Assembly (NCBI RefSeq): GCF_002217795.2
Contig: NZ_AP018823.1
Coordinates: 682,001 to 746,000 of the forward strand
DNA: 64,000 nt
Origin: Aquitalea magnusonii
Lineage (GTDB): Bacteria > Pseudomonadota > Gammaproteobacteria > Burkholderiales > Chromobacteriaceae
Direction: 5' to 3'
Under the pieces are notes generated by a model, which saw only the letters and a program-made list of their open reading frames with translations, ran no database searches and was not told the DNA's origin. The position numbers and the translations under genes are program-made. The first letter of the stretch is position 1, and each line of letters begins with the position of its first letter. Below, in pieces: positions 41,751 to 51,540 of the stretch.

Positions 41751-42548
41751 TTATTGTTCTTGTTGCCAGGCGGGCGGGCGTTTGTCGAAGAAGGCGGCCA
41801 GACCTTCGCGGGCTTCCTGTCCGCTGCGGGTACTGGCAATGCGGCTGGCGGTGTCGGCCAGCAGGTCGTCATCCCAGGGTGAGCCTTCATGCAGTTCGGC
41901 CAGCAGGTCTTTGGCTGCCCCCAGTGCGCGTGGTGCGCCTTTGGCCAGTTCGCTGGCGATGTCGGCGATGCGCTGGTCCAGCATGTCGGCGGCGACAACT
42001 TCATGTACAAGGCCGATACGGGCGGCAGTGGCGGCGTCAATGCGCTCGGCCGACAGGAAGTAGCGCCGCGCCTGCCGCCAGCCGATGGCATCGGCCACAT
42101 AAGGGCCGATGGTGGCCGGAATCAGGCCCAAGCGCACTTCAGTCAGGCCGAAGCGGGCGGCGTCGGTGGCAATGGCAATGTCACATACGGTAGCCAGGCC
42201 GGTGCCACCGGCAATGGCCGGGCCGTGGATGCGGGCGATCACCGGCTTCTGGCTGCGGTAAATGGCCTTGAGCATGGCGGCCAGGCGCTGGGCATCGGCC
42301 AGGTTTTCTGCCTCGCTGTAGCCGGCGGCGCGGCGCATCCAGTCCAGGTCAGCCCCGGCGGAAAAGCTTTTGCCGTGACCGGCCAGTACGATGACGCGCA
42401 CGCTGTCGTCCAGTTGCAGGGCCTTGAAGGCGGCGGTCAGCTCGGCAATCAGCGTTTCGTTCAGCGCATTGTGCAGTTCCGGGCGATTCATCCAGACGGT
42501 GGCGGTGCTGCCGCTGCGATGGATATCAAGAGTCTGATACTGGCTCAT
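41751..42548 (-). CDS. liuC: 3-methylglutaconyl-CoA hydratase (enoyl-CoA hydratase family)
   Basis: This 265-residue crotonase-fold enzyme has the oxyanion-hole segment FSAGADLDWMRRA and the second active-site loop IHGPAIAGGTGLATVCDIAIAT. Its position between the two carboxylase subunit genes identifies it as the liu hydratase that makes HMG-CoA from 3-methylglutaconyl-CoA. It starts 9 bp after the liuB stop. Confidence 0.93.
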   Translation of the reverse strand: MSQYQTLDIHRSGSTATVWMNRPELHNALNETLIAELTAAFKALQLDDSVRVIVLAGHGKSFSAGADLDWMRRAAGYSEAENLADAQRLAAMLKAIYRSQKPVIARIHGPAIAGGTGLATVCDIAIATDAARFGLTEVRLGLIPATIGPYVADAIGWRQARRYFLSAERIDAATAARIGLVHEVVAADMLDQRIADIASELAKGAPRALGAAKDLLAELHEGSPWDDDLLADTASRIASTRSGQEAREGLAAFFDKRPPAWQQEQ

Positions 42549-42557
42549 GGCGCTTCC

Positions 42558-44156
42558 TTACATGCGGAACACGCCAAAGCGTGTTTTGTCGATGGGCGCG
42601 GACAGGGCGGCTTCCAGTGCCAGGCTCAGTACATCGCGGGTCTGGGCCGGGTCGATGATGCCGTCGTCCCACAGCCGCGCGCTGGCGTAATAAGGGTGGC
42701 CCTGGCGTTCGTATTGTTCGCGTACCGGTGCTTTCAGCGCCTCCTCCTGCTCGGCGGTGAAGGCCTCGCCCAGTTGTTCCTTCTTGACCTGTGCCAGCAC
42801 CCCGGCGGCCTGTTCGCCACCCATCACCGAAATGCGGCTGTTGGGCCACATCCACAGCATGCGCGGGCTGTAAGCGCGGCCACACATGCCGTAGTTGCCC
42901 GCCCCGAAGCTGCCACCAATCAGCACGGTGAACTTGGGCACGCTGGCGCAGGCCACGGCGGTAACCAGCTTGGCGCCATCCTTGGCGATACCGCCGTTTT
43001 CATACTTCTTGCCCACCATGAAGCCGGTGATGTTCTGCAGGAAAATCAGCGGAATGCCACGCTGGCAGCACAGTTCGACAAAGTGCGCACCCTTGAGCGC
43101 AGATTCGGAAAACAGGATGCCGTTATTGGCGATGATGCCCACGCGCCAGCCATTGAGCCGGGCAAAACCGGTCACCAGCGTCGTGCCGTAGTTCTGCTTG
43201 AATTCGTCAAAGTCGGAATCGTCCACCAGTCGGGCGATGATTTCACGCACATCAAACGGCTTTTTCGGGTCGGCCGGAATCACACCGTAGATTTCCTCGG
43301 CGGCATGGCGTGGTGCTTTGGGTTCGGTGCGGTCCAGCACGCCTTGTTTGTGCCAGTTGAGGTCGGCCACGATGCGGCGGGCAATGCCCAGCGCGTGGGC
43401 GTCGTTCTGCGCCAGATGGTCGGCCACACCGGAGATGCGGGCGTGTACATCGCCACCGCCCAGTTCTTCTGCGGTGACGACTTCGCCGGTAGCGGCCTTT
43501 ACCAGCGGCGGGCCGCCCAGAAAGATGGTGCCTTGTTCCCGCACGATGATGGTTTCATCCGACATGGCCGGCACATAAGCGCCGCCTGCAGTGCAGCTGC
43601 CCATCACCACGGCAATTTGCGGAATGCCGGCGGCAGACAATTGGGCCTGGTTGTAGAAGATGCGGCCAAAGTGTTCCTTGTCCGGAAACACTTCGTCCTG
43701 CAGTGGCAAAAAGGCTCCGCCGGAATCCACCAGGTAGACGCAGGGCAGGCGGTTTTCCTTGGCGATTTCCTGCGCGCGCAGATGCTTTTTCACCGTCATC
43801 GGGTAATAAGTACCACCCTTGACCGTGGCATCGTTGGCGATGATCAGGCAGTCCACCCCGGCAATACGGCCGATGCCGCTGATCAGGCTGGCACCCGGCG
43901 CATCGTCGTTGTACATGCCAAAGGCAGCCAGCTGCGATAGTTCCAGAAAGGGCGCGCCAGGGTCCAGCAGCAGGTTGATGCGCTCGCGCGGTAGCAGCTT
44001 GCCACGCGCGGTGTGTTTGTCACGGGCTTTGTCGCCGCCGCCCAGTGCCGCCTGGGCGACCTTCTGTTTCAAGTCATCCACCAGCGCACGCATCTTGTCG
44101 GCATTGGCCTGGAAGTCCGGCGCGCGAGGGGAGAGTTTGGATTCGATGACTGGCAT
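42558..44156 (-). CDS. liuB: Methylcrotonyl-CoA carboxylase, carboxyltransferase (beta) subunit
   Basis: This 532-residue carboxyltransferase (family length about 535) has two crotonase-like halves. The [48 protein letters not shown] and [20 protein letters not shown] blocks are characteristic of acyl-CoA carboxylase beta subunits of the methylcrotonyl type. Its partner is the liuD product. A 146-bp gap containing an unusual G/C-rich repeat separates it from liuA. Confidence 0.96.
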   Translation of the reverse strand: MPVIESKLSPRAPDFQANADKMRALVDDLKQKVAQAALGGGDKARDKHTARGKLLPRERINLLLDPGAPFLELSQLAAFGMYNDDAPGASLISGIGRIAGVDCLIIANDATVKGGTYYPMTVKKHLRAQEIAKENRLPCVYLVDSGGAFLPLQDEVFPDKEHFGRIFYNQAQLSAAGIPQIAVVMGSCTAGGAYVPAMSDETIIVREQGTIFLGGPPLVKAATGEVVTAEELGGGDVHARISGVADHLAQNDAHALGIARRIVADLNWHKQGVLDRTEPKAPRHAAEEIYGVIPADPKKPFDVREIIARLVDDSDFDEFKQNYGTTLVTGFARLNGWRVGIIANNGILFSESALKGAHFVELCCQRGIPLIFLQNITGFMVGKKYENGGIAKDGAKLVTAVACASVPKFTVLIGGSFGAGNYGMCGRAYSPRMLWMWPNSRISVMGGEQAAGVLAQVKKEQLGEAFTAEQEEALKAPVREQYERQGHPYYASARLWDDGIIDPAQTRDVLSLALEAALSAPIDKTRFGVFRM

Positions 44157-44162
44157 GATTTT

Positions 44163-44303
44163 AGGGAGTGGGGAGTAGGGAGTAGCAGGTGACGGGTGGG
44201 GAACTCCCCACTCCCGACTCTCTACTCCCGGTGTTAGTGGTCAGTAGGGTGTGGGTGAGTTGACGGTTTTACTCCCGACTCCCCACTCTCTACTCCCGAT
44301 GTT
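44163..44303. repeat. G-rich inverted and direct repeat inside the liu operon
   Basis: The gap between liuA and liuB is made almost entirely of permuted GGGAGT / ACTCCC units. Plus-strand 44164-44202 is G-rich with five runs of three or more G (GGGAGTGGGGAGTAGGGAGT and further on GGGTGGGG). The rest holds two near-identical C-rich blocks, about 44212-44235 and 44271-44303, each with ACTCCCGACT and ending CTCTACTCCCG-TGTT, that pair with the G-rich part. It could form long hairpins or a G-quadruplex. Confidence 0.8.
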
Positions 44304-45472
44304 CAGCGTGTTTCCGCCATCAGTTCGCGGCCAATCAGCCAGCGGCGGATTTCACTGGTACCCGCGCCGATTTCGTACAGCTTGGCATCGCGCAGCAGGC
44401 GGCCGGTGGCGTATTCATTGATATAGCCGTTGCCGCCCAGGCACTGGATGGCGTCCAGCGCCATCTGGGTGGCGTTTTCGGCGGCATACAGAATGGCACC
44501 GGCAGCGTCCTTGCGGGTCTGGCGGCCGGTATCGCCCCGGTCCAGCGCCTGGCCGACGGCATAGACATAGGCGCGGCTGGCAGACAGCTTGACGTACATG
44601 TCGGCCAGCTTGCCCTGCATCAGCTGGAAGTCGCCAATGGCCTGGCCAAACTGTTTGCGGTCGTTCAGATAGGGGACGACGATGTCCATGCAGGCCTGCA
44701 TGATGCCCAGCGGGCCTGCCGACAGTACGGCGCGTTCGTAGTCCAGCCCGCTCATCAGCACTTTCACGCCATTGCCTTCGCCGCCCAGTACGTTCTCGGC
44801 CGGGATTTCACAGTTGTCGAAGAACAGCGGGTAGGTGTTGGAGCCGCGCATGCCCAGCTTGTCCAGCTTGCTGCCATGCGAGAAACCGGCAAAGCCCTTT
44901 TCCACGATAAAAGCCGTGATACCCCTGGGCCCGGCGTTGACGTCGGTCTTGGCATACACCACCAGGGTGTCGGCATCGCCGCCGTTGGTAATCCACATCT
45001 TGCTGCCGTTCAGTACATAACGGTCGCCTTTTTTATCGGCGCGCAGCTTCATGCTGACCACATCGGAACCGGCATTGGGTTCGGACATGGCCAGCGCGCC
45101 CACGTGTTCGCCGGAAATCAGCCTGGGCAGGTAGCGGGTTTTTTGTTCGGCGGTGCCGTTCTTGCGGATCTGGTTGACGCACAGATTGGAGTGCGCGCCG
45201 TAGGACAGGGCGACCGAGGCCGAGGCACGGCTGATTTCTTCCATCACGATCATGTGGGCCAGGTAGCCCATATTGGCACCACCGTATTCTTCTTCGGCGG
45301 TGATGCCCAGCAAGCCCAGCTCACCAAACTTGCGCCACAGGTCGGCCGGAAAGAGGTTGTCACGGTCGATATCGGCGGCGCGCGGGGCGATTTCGGCGTC
45401 GGCAAAATCCTTCACGCTCTGGCGCAACATGTCGTAAGTGTCGCCGTGGTCAAAACGCAGGCTGCTGTACAT
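44303..45472 (-). CDS. liuA: Isovaleryl-CoA dehydrogenase
   Basis: This 389-residue acyl-CoA dehydrogenase oxidises isovaleryl-CoA to 3-methylcrotonyl-CoA with FAD. FAD/substrate motifs are [21 protein letters not shown] and [17 protein letters not shown]. The C-terminal [43 protein letters not shown] ends the FAD pocket. The base glutamate of isovaleryl-CoA dehydrogenases lies in the segment [18 protein letters not shown]. It is the first structural gene of the liu operon, downstream of a LiuR-type operator. Confidence 0.96.
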   Translation of the reverse strand: MYSSLRFDHGDTYDMLRQSVKDFADAEIAPRAADIDRDNLFPADLWRKFGELGLLGITAEEEYGGANMGYLAHMIVMEEISRASASVALSYGAHSNLCVNQIRKNGTAEQKTRYLPRLISGEHVGALAMSEPNAGSDVVSMKLRADKKGDRYVLNGSKMWITNGGDADTLVVYAKTDVNAGPRGITAFIVEKGFAGFSHGSKLDKLGMRGSNTYPLFFDNCEIPAENVLGGEGNGVKVLMSGLDYERAVLSAGPLGIMQACMDIVVPYLNDRKQFGQAIGDFQLMQGKLADMYVKLSASRAYVYAVGQALDRGDTGRQTRKDAAGAILYAAENATQMALDAIQCLGGNGYINEYATGRLLRDAKLYEIGAGTSEIRRWLIGRELMAETR

Positions 45473-45552
45473 GGTGTTTCTCCTCGGTGCCGGTCGTGGC
45501 GGCTGTGCCTGACAGGCTATTGTGATGGTTGCCTTACTGCTTTGAATATTGA

Positions 45553-45575
45553 ATTACGTTTACGTAAGCGTCAAT
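45553..45575 (-). promoter_or_regulatory. Probable LiuR operator upstream of liuA
   Basis: ATTACGTTTACGTAAGCGTC lies in the 139-bp gap between liuR and liuA. The first 15 bases and CGT at 17-19 are identical to the site at 46084-46106. The core TTACGTTTACGTAA is nearly palindromic, as expected for a MerR-family dimer, and MerR-type LiuR regulators are known to control liu genes in proteobacteria. Confidence 0.75.
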
Positions 45576-45611
45576 ATGGTGTGGTAAAAAAACCTGCACG
45601 AGGGCAGGTGT

Positions 45612-46016
45612 TCAGGCGGGGTTGTCGGCCTTGGTGGTCATCTGGTCGATTACGCCACGGCAGTGTTTTTCCAGCGCATCGATTTCCCCCAGCACCACGT
45701 CGATGTCACGCCGCTGTTCTTCCAGCTGTTCGCGCCGGGCTACCAGCAAATGCAGCAGCTTGAGCGACTGGCTGGCTTCATCGCGGGCCAGATCATACAG
45801 ATCAATGATTTCGCGTATTTCCGACAAGGACAGGCCAATGCGCTTGCCACGCAGGATAAGCCGCAGGCGGGCGCGGTCGCGGCGGGTGAATACGCGCTGG
45901 CGGCCATCGCGTTGCGGCTCGATCAGCCCTTGTTCCTCGTAAAAGCGGATGGTGCGCAGTGTGACGTCAAAATCACGTGCCAGATCCGAAATGGTGAAGA
46001 CTTCCTGTTCTGTCAT
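45612..46016 (-). CDS. liuR: MerR-family regulator of leucine/isovalerate catabolism
   Basis: The 134-residue product has the MerR helix-turn-helix and wing at the N-terminus ([29 protein letters not shown], then [11 protein letters not shown]). A dimerising coiled coil at about 80-125 follows. There are no metal-binding cysteine clusters, which fits LiuR rather than metal sensors. It lies directly upstream of liuA on the same strand and divergent from an acyl-CoA synthetase; matched operator-like sites flank it on both sides, suggesting control of both units and of itself. Confidence 0.92.
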   Translation of the reverse strand: MTEQEVFTISDLARDFDVTLRTIRFYEEQGLIEPQRDGRQRVFTRRDRARLRLILRGKRIGLSLSEIREIIDLYDLARDEASQSLKLLHLLVARREQLEEQRRDIDVVLGEIDALEKHCRGVIDQMTTKADNPA

Positions 46017-46083
46017 GGTATCTGCTTTCAGTATTTATACGGATTGTAGCGTTTTTCCCACGCCTTCTCATCATGATAGCTGC

Positions 46084-46106
46084 ATTACGTTTACGTAATC
46101 GTAAAC
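46084..46106. promoter_or_regulatory. Probable LiuR operator between liuR and the acyl-CoA synthetase gene
   Basis: ATTACGTTTACGTAATCGTA in the 194-bp divergent region repeats the liuA-upstream site. It is placed to regulate liuR (start 46016) and the synthetase (start 46211) together. Confidence 0.75.
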
Positions 46107-46210
46107 TTGTGGGATTAATGCCAGAAAAATGGGCCGCGCCATGCAGCGTGGCTGCCGTCGCAAGGGAAACGACGCATCCGGATAAAGAGACCACAACAAG
46201 GAGACACACA

Positions 46211-47899
46211 ATGCAGCACGCCAGCTACGTGCACGGAGCCAGTCAGCAGCCACTGATTGGCAAGACCATCGGCCAGATGTTTGACGCGGCCTGCCAGCAC
46301 CACGCCCAGCGGGACGCCCTGGTGGTTCGCCAGCAGGGCATACGCTGGAGCTATGCCCAGTTACAGGAGCAAGTGGACCGGATGGCGTGCAGCCTGATGC
46401 GCCTTGGCCTTGAGCCGGGCGAGCGCATCGGCATCTGGTCACAGAACAACGCCGAATGGGTGCTGACGCAGTTTGCCACCGCCAAGGCCGGGCTGGTGCT
46501 GGTCAACATCAACCCGGCGTATCGCCGTTCCGAACTGGAATATGCCATCAACAAGGTAGGTTGCCGGGCACTGATTGCTTCGCCCAGCTTCAAGAGCAGC
46601 AATTACATTGAAATGCTGCAGGATTTGTTGCCGGAACTGGCGGTGAGCCAGCCCGGTCAGCTCAAGGCCGCCCGCATGCCCAGGCTGGAATGGGTGATCC
46701 GCATGGGCCAGCAGGCCACACCAGGCATGCTGGGGTTTGCCGAACTGCTGACCGAACCGACCCCAGCCGAGCGCGCCGCCTTGCAGCAGTTGGGCGATCG
46801 CCTGCAATTCGATGATGCCATCAACATCCAGTTCACCTCCGGCACCACCGGCAGCCCCAAGGGGGCTACGCTGTCGCATCACAATATTCTCAATAATGCC
46901 TTCTTTACCGGACAGGCCATGGGTTTCAGCCCGGCCGACCGCCTGTGCATCCCGGTGCCGCTGTACCACTGTTTCGGCATGGTGCTGGGCACGCTTACCT
47001 GCCTCACGCATGGGGCATGCATGGTGTTCCCGGCAGAAAGCTTCGATGCGCTCAGCGTGCTGCAAACCGTGCAGGAAGAACGCTGTACCGCGCTGCATGG
47101 CGTACCCACCATGTTCATCGGTTTGCTGGATCACCCGCAGTTCGCCCAATTCGACCTGTCCAGCCTGCGCACGGGGGTGATGGCCGGCAGCCCTTGTCCC
47201 ATCGAGGTGATGAAGCGCGTCACCACCCTGATGCACATGTCACAAGTCACCATTGGCTACGGCATGACGGAAACCAGCCCGCTCAGCTTCCAGAGCCGTG
47301 CCGACACGCCGCTGGACAAGCGCGTGTCCACCGTGGGGCAGGTGCATCCGCATGTGGAGGTGAAGATTGTCGATAACGATGGCCACATTGTGCCGCATGG
47401 CGAAACCGGCGAGCTGTTGACCCGTGGCTATTCGGTAATGCTGGGCTACTGGGATGACCCGCAGAAAACCGCCGACTCCATCGATAAATCCGGCTGGATG
47501 CACAGCGGCGACCTGGCGGTGATGGATGCCGAGGGTTATGTGAATATCGTGGGCCGGGTGAAGGACATGGTGATTCGCGGTGGTGAAAACATCTACCCGC
47601 GTGAGGTGGAGGAGTTCTTCTACCGTCATCCCAAGATTCAGGAAGTGCAGGTGATTGGCGTGCCGGACGACCGCTTTGGCGAGGAACTGTGTGCCTGGAT
47701 CAAGCTGCGCGATGGCGAACAGGCCAGCATCGAGGACATGCGCGCTTTTTGCCAGGGCCAGATCGCCCATTACAAGATTCCGCGCTACATCGAATTTGTC
47801 GACAGCTTTCCCATGACCATTACCGGCAAGATCCAGAAATTTGTCATGCGCCAGCAAATGAAGGAAAAACTGGGGCTGAACGACAGTCAGACCGCGTAA
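46211..47899 (+). CDS. Acyl-CoA synthetase (AMP-binding), medium/short-chain fatty acid type
   Basis: This 562-residue adenylate-forming ligase has the ATP loop [29 protein letters not shown] (motif A8 region), [22 protein letters not shown] and the terminal lysine in [12 protein letters not shown]. It activates a carboxylic acid to its CoA ester. Its place opposite liuR, with a shared operator-like site, suggests isovalerate or another branched acid as substrate, but the sequence does not prove it. AAGGAGACACACA precedes the ATG at 46211; the frame upstream of it crosses the operator and is not used. Confidence 0.9.
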   Translation: MQHASYVHGASQQPLIGKTIGQMFDAACQHHAQRDALVVRQQGIRWSYAQLQEQVDRMACSLMRLGLEPGERIGIWSQNNAEWVLTQFATAKAGLVLVNINPAYRRSELEYAINKVGCRALIASPSFKSSNYIEMLQDLLPELAVSQPGQLKAARMPRLEWVIRMGQQATPGMLGFAELLTEPTPAERAALQQLGDRLQFDDAINIQFTSGTTGSPKGATLSHHNILNNAFFTGQAMGFSPADRLCIPVPLYHCFGMVLGTLTCLTHGACMVFPAESFDALSVLQTVQEERCTALHGVPTMFIGLLDHPQFAQFDLSSLRTGVMAGSPCPIEVMKRVTTLMHMSQVTIGYGMTETSPLSFQSRADTPLDKRVSTVGQVHPHVEVKIVDNDGHIVPHGETGELLTRGYSVMLGYWDDPQKTADSIDKSGWMHSGDLAVMDAEGYVNIVGRVKDMVIRGGENIYPREVEEFFYRHPKIQEVQVIGVPDDRFGEELCAWIKLRDGEQASIEDMRAFCQGQIAHYKIPRYIEFVDSFPMTITGKIQKFVMRQQMKEKLGLNDSQTA

Positions 47900-47929
47900 A
47901 CGCAGGTGGATCAAACTTTGTATGCACAG

Positions 47930-47953
47930 GCCCCGGCGAGCCGGGGCTTTTTT
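47930..47953 (+). terminator. Terminator of the acyl-CoA synthetase gene
   Basis: Stem GCCCCGG / CCGGGGC with a CGAG loop and six T, 30 bp after the stop. Confidence 0.92.
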
Positions 47954-47995
47954 CGCTACAATGCGCCCATTCAATCTGACCGCTAGGAGCGCACC

Positions 47996-48667
47996 ATGAC
48001 TGATATCGTATTCAATGACGCCGATCTTGCCCGGCTGGAACAGTTGCTCACGCCCCTGTCGATCAGTGGCAGCACCATGCGCCCGGACGAAGTACAAGGC
48101 TTCTTTGCCGCGCTGGCCAGCGGGCCGGATGCTGCCGACCGCAATATGTGGATGGCCGAAGTGCTGGGCGATGCTCCGGCTTTTGAAAATGCCGAAGAAC
48201 AGGCCGAGCTGGAAGCCCTGCTGCAAAAGCTGTTTGATGTCACCGCCCATGTGCTGGCCGATGGCCGTGCGCTGGACCTGATCCTCTACGCCGATGACGA
48301 TGCCGATGATGACGAAGCCGACTACTGGCCGTGGTGCAATGCCTATCTGTACGCACTGGACGTGGTGGATACCGACTGGTTTGAGGCGGCGGACGATGAA
48401 GGCTTCGAAGACCTGCTGATGCCGATTCTGGTGCTGGGCGGCATGTTCGAGGAAGAAGACGGCGAAGATCTGGTCACCTTTACCGAAGAGGAAAAGGAAG
48501 ACTGCAAGGAACAGTTGCCCGAAGCGCTGATTGCCGTGTTCAACTACTGGCGCGCCAAGGCGCAGGCCCCGGCCACCGTACGTCGTGAAGGCGACAAGGT
48601 GGGCCGCAACGACCCTTGCCCTTGCGGCAGCGGCAAGAAGTACAAGGCCTGCTGCGGTAGCAACTGA
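47996..48667 (+). CDS. UPF0149 (YecA-like) protein with C-terminal SEC-C zinc motif
   Basis: The 223-residue acidic protein has an UPF0149/YgfB-type helical domain at about 20-185 ([18 protein letters not shown], then an Asp/Glu-rich stretch). A SEC-C motif follows at the end, [20 protein letters not shown], with four zinc ligands. The SEC-C motif also occurs in SecA, where it binds zinc and SecB or the ribosome; YecA-type proteins are poorly characterised. It has its own upstream region after a terminator (TACAAT at 47956-47961) and is followed by another terminator, so it is monocistronic. Confidence 0.9.
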   Translation: MTDIVFNDADLARLEQLLTPLSISGSTMRPDEVQGFFAALASGPDAADRNMWMAEVLGDAPAFENAEEQAELEALLQKLFDVTAHVLADGRALDLILYADDDADDDEADYWPWCNAYLYALDVVDTDWFEAADDEGFEDLLMPILVLGGMFEEEDGEDLVTFTEEEKEDCKEQLPEALIAVFNYWRAKAQAPATVRREGDKVGRNDPCPCGSGKKYKACCGSN

Positions 48668-48705
48668 GTTTTCTGCCAGCCTGCGGGCTGGTGCATGCCA
48701 TACCG

Positions 48706-48732
48706 AAAAGCCTCCACACGGAGGCTTTTTCT
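48706..48732. terminator. Bidirectional terminator between the SEC-C gene and a LysR gene
   Basis: A-tract, stem GCCTCC / GGAGGC with an ACAC loop, T-tract, in the 66-bp gap between convergent genes. Confidence 0.88.
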
Positions 48733-48733
48733 T

Positions 48734-49702
48734 TTACTGCCATGTGGTGGCCATGGTGCAGGATTGATCAAGGCAGGAAATAAAAATCCGCTGTTCTTCG
48801 CTAAGCGCTTCATGCTTGCGCGTGAGGATGCCAAAAGGCGGCAGCGGTATGCAGATGCTGATTGGCAAGATCTGCACGATGCCCATGTCCAGATAGTCTG
48901 TCATGGCGGATTCGGCTAACAGCATCACCGCATTGGTGCGTTGAATCAGTTGCAGCATGGAATAAACCGAATTGCTCTCGATGATATTGCCGGGCAAGGG
49001 CAGTGCGGCGTGGAGCAGATATTGCTCCAATGCCATGCGTGCCGGGCTGCTGGGCGCTTGCAATATCCACGGCCAGTCTCGCAGTAATACCGGCAATTCG
49101 ATATGTTGCTGTTGCAATAACACATGGTTTTTAGCCACCACCAGCCGCAATATTTCATTGCCCAATGGCCAAAAATTAAAGGCTGCATCTTCAGTTTTCG
49201 GGCTGCGCCGGGCAATGGCCAGGTCGATGCGTCCTTGTTCCAGCAAGCTGACCACTGCGTCGCTGGTGTCTCCCATCACGCGGATGCACAGCCGGGGCCT
49301 TTCCTGTTTCAAACGTGCAATCGCCGCCATGATCCGCTCGGGTGCCGCACCCATGATGGCACCGACTGACAGATAGCCAAAGCCTTCTTTCTTCTGCAGG
49401 GCCAGCGTCTCCATGCAGGCTTCCAGATGGTGCAGGCTGCGAGTGGCGAATTTCACCAGCACCATGCCCAGCGCGGTGGGCTGCATGCCATGCGGCAGGC
49501 GGTCAAACAGCCGGCAGTCAAACATATCCTCGATTTCCTGCAGCATGCGGCTGGCCGCCGGCTGCGACATATACATGCCTTCCGCCGTCCGTTTCATATT
49601 CTGGCTGCTACCTAATATCACCAGCATCTGCAAATGCTTGTAACGCAGGCGTTGCAGTAAATGACGGTATTGCGGTGATGATGGTGGGGCTGTGTTATCC
49701 AT
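48734..49702 (-). CDS. LysR-family regulator, probable controller of the L-rhamnose genes
   Basis: The 322-residue product has an N-terminal LysR helix-turn-helix (LQMLVILGSSQNMKRTAEGMYMSQPAASRMLQEIEDMFD) and a substrate-binding domain at about 110-310. The first 20 residues before the HTH are unusual in length. It is divergent from the rhamnonate dehydratase operon across 259 bp, so control of that operon is likely; canonical enterobacterial rhamnose regulation uses AraC-type RhaR/RhaS instead. The start at 49702 is chosen over one 38 codons upstream, though its ribosome binding site is poor. Confidence 0.88.
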   Translation of the reverse strand: MDNTAPPSSPQYRHLLQRLRYKHLQMLVILGSSQNMKRTAEGMYMSQPAASRMLQEIEDMFDCRLFDRLPHGMQPTALGMVLVKFATRSLHHLEACMETLALQKKEGFGYLSVGAIMGAAPERIMAAIARLKQERPRLCIRVMGDTSDAVVSLLEQGRIDLAIARRSPKTEDAAFNFWPLGNEILRLVVAKNHVLLQQQHIELPVLLRDWPWILQAPSSPARMALEQYLLHAALPLPGNIIESNSVYSMLQLIQRTNAVMLLAESAMTDYLDMGIVQILPISICIPLPPFGILTRKHEALSEEQRIFISCLDQSCTMATTWQ

Positions 49703-49961
49703 AAGCAAAAGGTATTGCCGGTTAATTAAAAGTAATTGGCTGGTTTGGCCAGTATGACGTAGTTTTGCTGTTGCCGCATTTTGCTGCCGGCTAGTGAATG
49801 GTCTGATATTTTCCAAGCTTCTTTAAGAGATTTCCCACCGTGTGGAATTCAGCCTGTTTATATCGGCTTTTTATTGTCGGCTTAAATTAATTTCGTAAGA
49901 TATTTCTGCAAATTCATTCCGGATATTGCTTATTTCTGATCTGGATGAATGGAGATATTCA
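49703..49961. promoter_or_regulatory. Divergent control region of the rhamnose operon
   Basis: This 259-bp AT-rich region separates the LysR gene and rhmD. It contains short inverted blocks (CTGGTTTGGCCAG near 49740-49753) and an A/T-rich stretch at 49860-49920 that probably holds the rhmD promoter. I could not define the operator with confidence. Confidence 0.45.
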
Positions 49962-51179
49962 ATGTCGGAGCAGTGCGCCATGAAGCAAATTCCAGTCATC
50001 AAACACGTCCGTGCTTTTACCCTGCGTGGTGGTGGTGCGGATTATCACGATCAGGCCGATGGCCATTGGATTGACGACCACATCGCCACGCCGATGTCCA
50101 AATACCCGGCCTACCGGCAGAGCCGACGCAGCTTTGGCATCAATGTACTGGGCACGCTGGTGGTGGAAGTTGAGGACAGCGCCGGCAATGTCGGCTTTGC
50201 CGTGACGACAGGCGGCGAACCGGCCGCTTTTATCGTCGAGCACCATCTGGCGCGTTTCGTGGAAGGGGCCAGGGTCTGCGATATCGAGCGCATCTGGGAC
50301 CAGATGTACCACGGCACCCTGTTTTACGGACGCAAGGGCCTGGTGCTCAACGCCATCTCCGGGGTGGATCTGGCCTTGTGGGATTTGCTGGGCAAGGTGC
50401 GGCAGGAGCCGGTGTACCAGTTGCTGGGTGGCGCAGTGCGGGACGAGCTGCAGTTTTATGCCACCGGCGCACGGCCAGACCTCGCGCGTGAAATGGGATT
50501 CATCGGCGGGAAAATGCCGCTGCACCACGGGCCGGCGGAGGGGGAGGACGGCCTGCAAAAAAACCTGGCCTTGCTGGCCAGCATGCGCGAGCGGGTAGGC
50601 CCGGACTTTTGGCTGATGGTCGACTGCTGGATGAGCCTGGACCTGAATTACGCCATCCGTCTGGCGCAAGCGGCACAACAATATGGCCTGAAGTGGATAG
50701 AAGAAGCACTGCCGCCGGACGACTACTGGGGCTATGCCGCCTTACGGCAGCAACTGCCGCCCGGCATGTTATGTACCACCGGCGAACACGAGGCCACGCG
50801 CTGGGGTTTTCGCATGCTGCTGGAAATGGGCTGCTGCGACATCATCCAGCCCGATGTCGGCTGGTGTGGCGGCATTACCGAGCTGCTGAAAATCTCGGCA
50901 TTGGCCGATGCGCATCAGGCGTTGGTGATTCCGCATGGCTCCAGCGTGTACAGCTATCACTTTGTCGCCACCCGTCATAACAGCCCGTTTGCCGAATTCC
51001 TGATGATGGCACCGCAGGCCGATCAGGTGGTGCCGATGTTCAGTCCGCAGTTATTGCACGAGCCGGTGCCGGAAAACGGCCGCATGCCGGTATCGCGGCT
51101 GGACCGTCCCGGTTTCGGCGTGGAGCTTAATCCCGCCTGCGCCTTGCATCGCCCCTACCTGCACACGCCGGGAGGCTGA
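49962..51179 (+). CDS. rhmD: L-rhamnonate dehydratase, enolase superfamily
   Basis: This 405-residue enzyme closely follows E. coli RhmD (405 residues), with blocks such as [35 protein letters not shown] and [20 protein letters not shown]. Metal ligands lie in [30 protein letters not shown] and [10 protein letters not shown]; the acid/base histidine lies in [12 protein letters not shown]. It dehydrates L-rhamnonate to 2-keto-3-deoxy-L-rhamnonate. GGAGAT lies before the ATG at 49962; an upstream TTG start is less likely. It is the first gene of the rhamnose operon. Confidence 0.96.
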   Translation: MSEQCAMKQIPVIKHVRAFTLRGGGADYHDQADGHWIDDHIATPMSKYPAYRQSRRSFGINVLGTLVVEVEDSAGNVGFAVTTGGEPAAFIVEHHLARFVEGARVCDIERIWDQMYHGTLFYGRKGLVLNAISGVDLALWDLLGKVRQEPVYQLLGGAVRDELQFYATGARPDLAREMGFIGGKMPLHHGPAEGEDGLQKNLALLASMRERVGPDFWLMVDCWMSLDLNYAIRLAQAAQQYGLKWIEEALPPDDYWGYAALRQQLPPGMLCTTGEHEATRWGFRMLLEMGCCDIIQPDVGWCGGITELLKISALADAHQALVIPHGSSVYSYHFVATRHNSPFAEFLMMAPQADQVVPMFSPQLLHEPVPENGRMPVSRLDRPGFGVELNPACALHRPYLHTPGG

Positions 51180-51180
51180 A

Positions 51181-51540
51181 ATGACGCATGGACAAGCACT
51201 TTGCACACTGGCTTTCCGCATGCAGTTGCATCCGGGTCAGGCAGCGGAGTACCAACGGCGTCATGCCGCCATCTGGCCGGAACTGCGCAGCGCGCTGCTG
51301 GATGCCGGCATTGTCGAGTACCGCATTTTTCATGATGACAAGGATGATGCCTTGTTTGCCGTGTTGTACTGCAGCCAGCCCGACCGGCTGGCTGAACTGC
51401 CCAGCCTGCCGGTAATGCAGCAATGGTGGGCCTATATGGCCGACATCATGGCCACCATGCCGGACCTCTCGCCGGTACAGCGCCCCTTGCACAGCATGTT
51501 CGTGCTGAGCACGGGGGAGGGGCCGCCATGCGCATCGTAG
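51181..51540 (+). CDS. rhaM: L-rhamnose mutarotase
   Basis: This 119-residue ferredoxin-like protein (E. coli RhaM is 104; the extra part is a C-terminal tail) has FRMQLHPGQAAEYQRRHAAIWPEL, the substrate-binding H-x3-WP region, and MQQWWAYMADIM near the end. It interconverts alpha and beta anomers of L-rhamnose, supplying the form used by the dehydrogenase. It begins one base after the rhmD stop, and its end overlaps the lactonase start by 13 bp: a tightly coupled operon. Confidence 0.93.
   Translation: MTHGQALCTLAFRMQLHPGQAAEYQRRHAAIWPELRSALLDAGIVEYRIFHDDKDDALFAVLYCSQPDRLAELPSLPVMQQWWAYMADIMATMPDLSPVQRPLHSMFVLSTGEGPPCAS

Noticed and set aside
39983..42193. 736-codon frame antisense to liuD
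   Set aside because: Shadow of the carboxylase gene; the strand carrying ATP-grasp and biotin motifs is the real one.
41889..43940. 683-codon frame antisense to liuC and liuB
   Set aside because: Spans two real genes on the other strand; no domain recognised.
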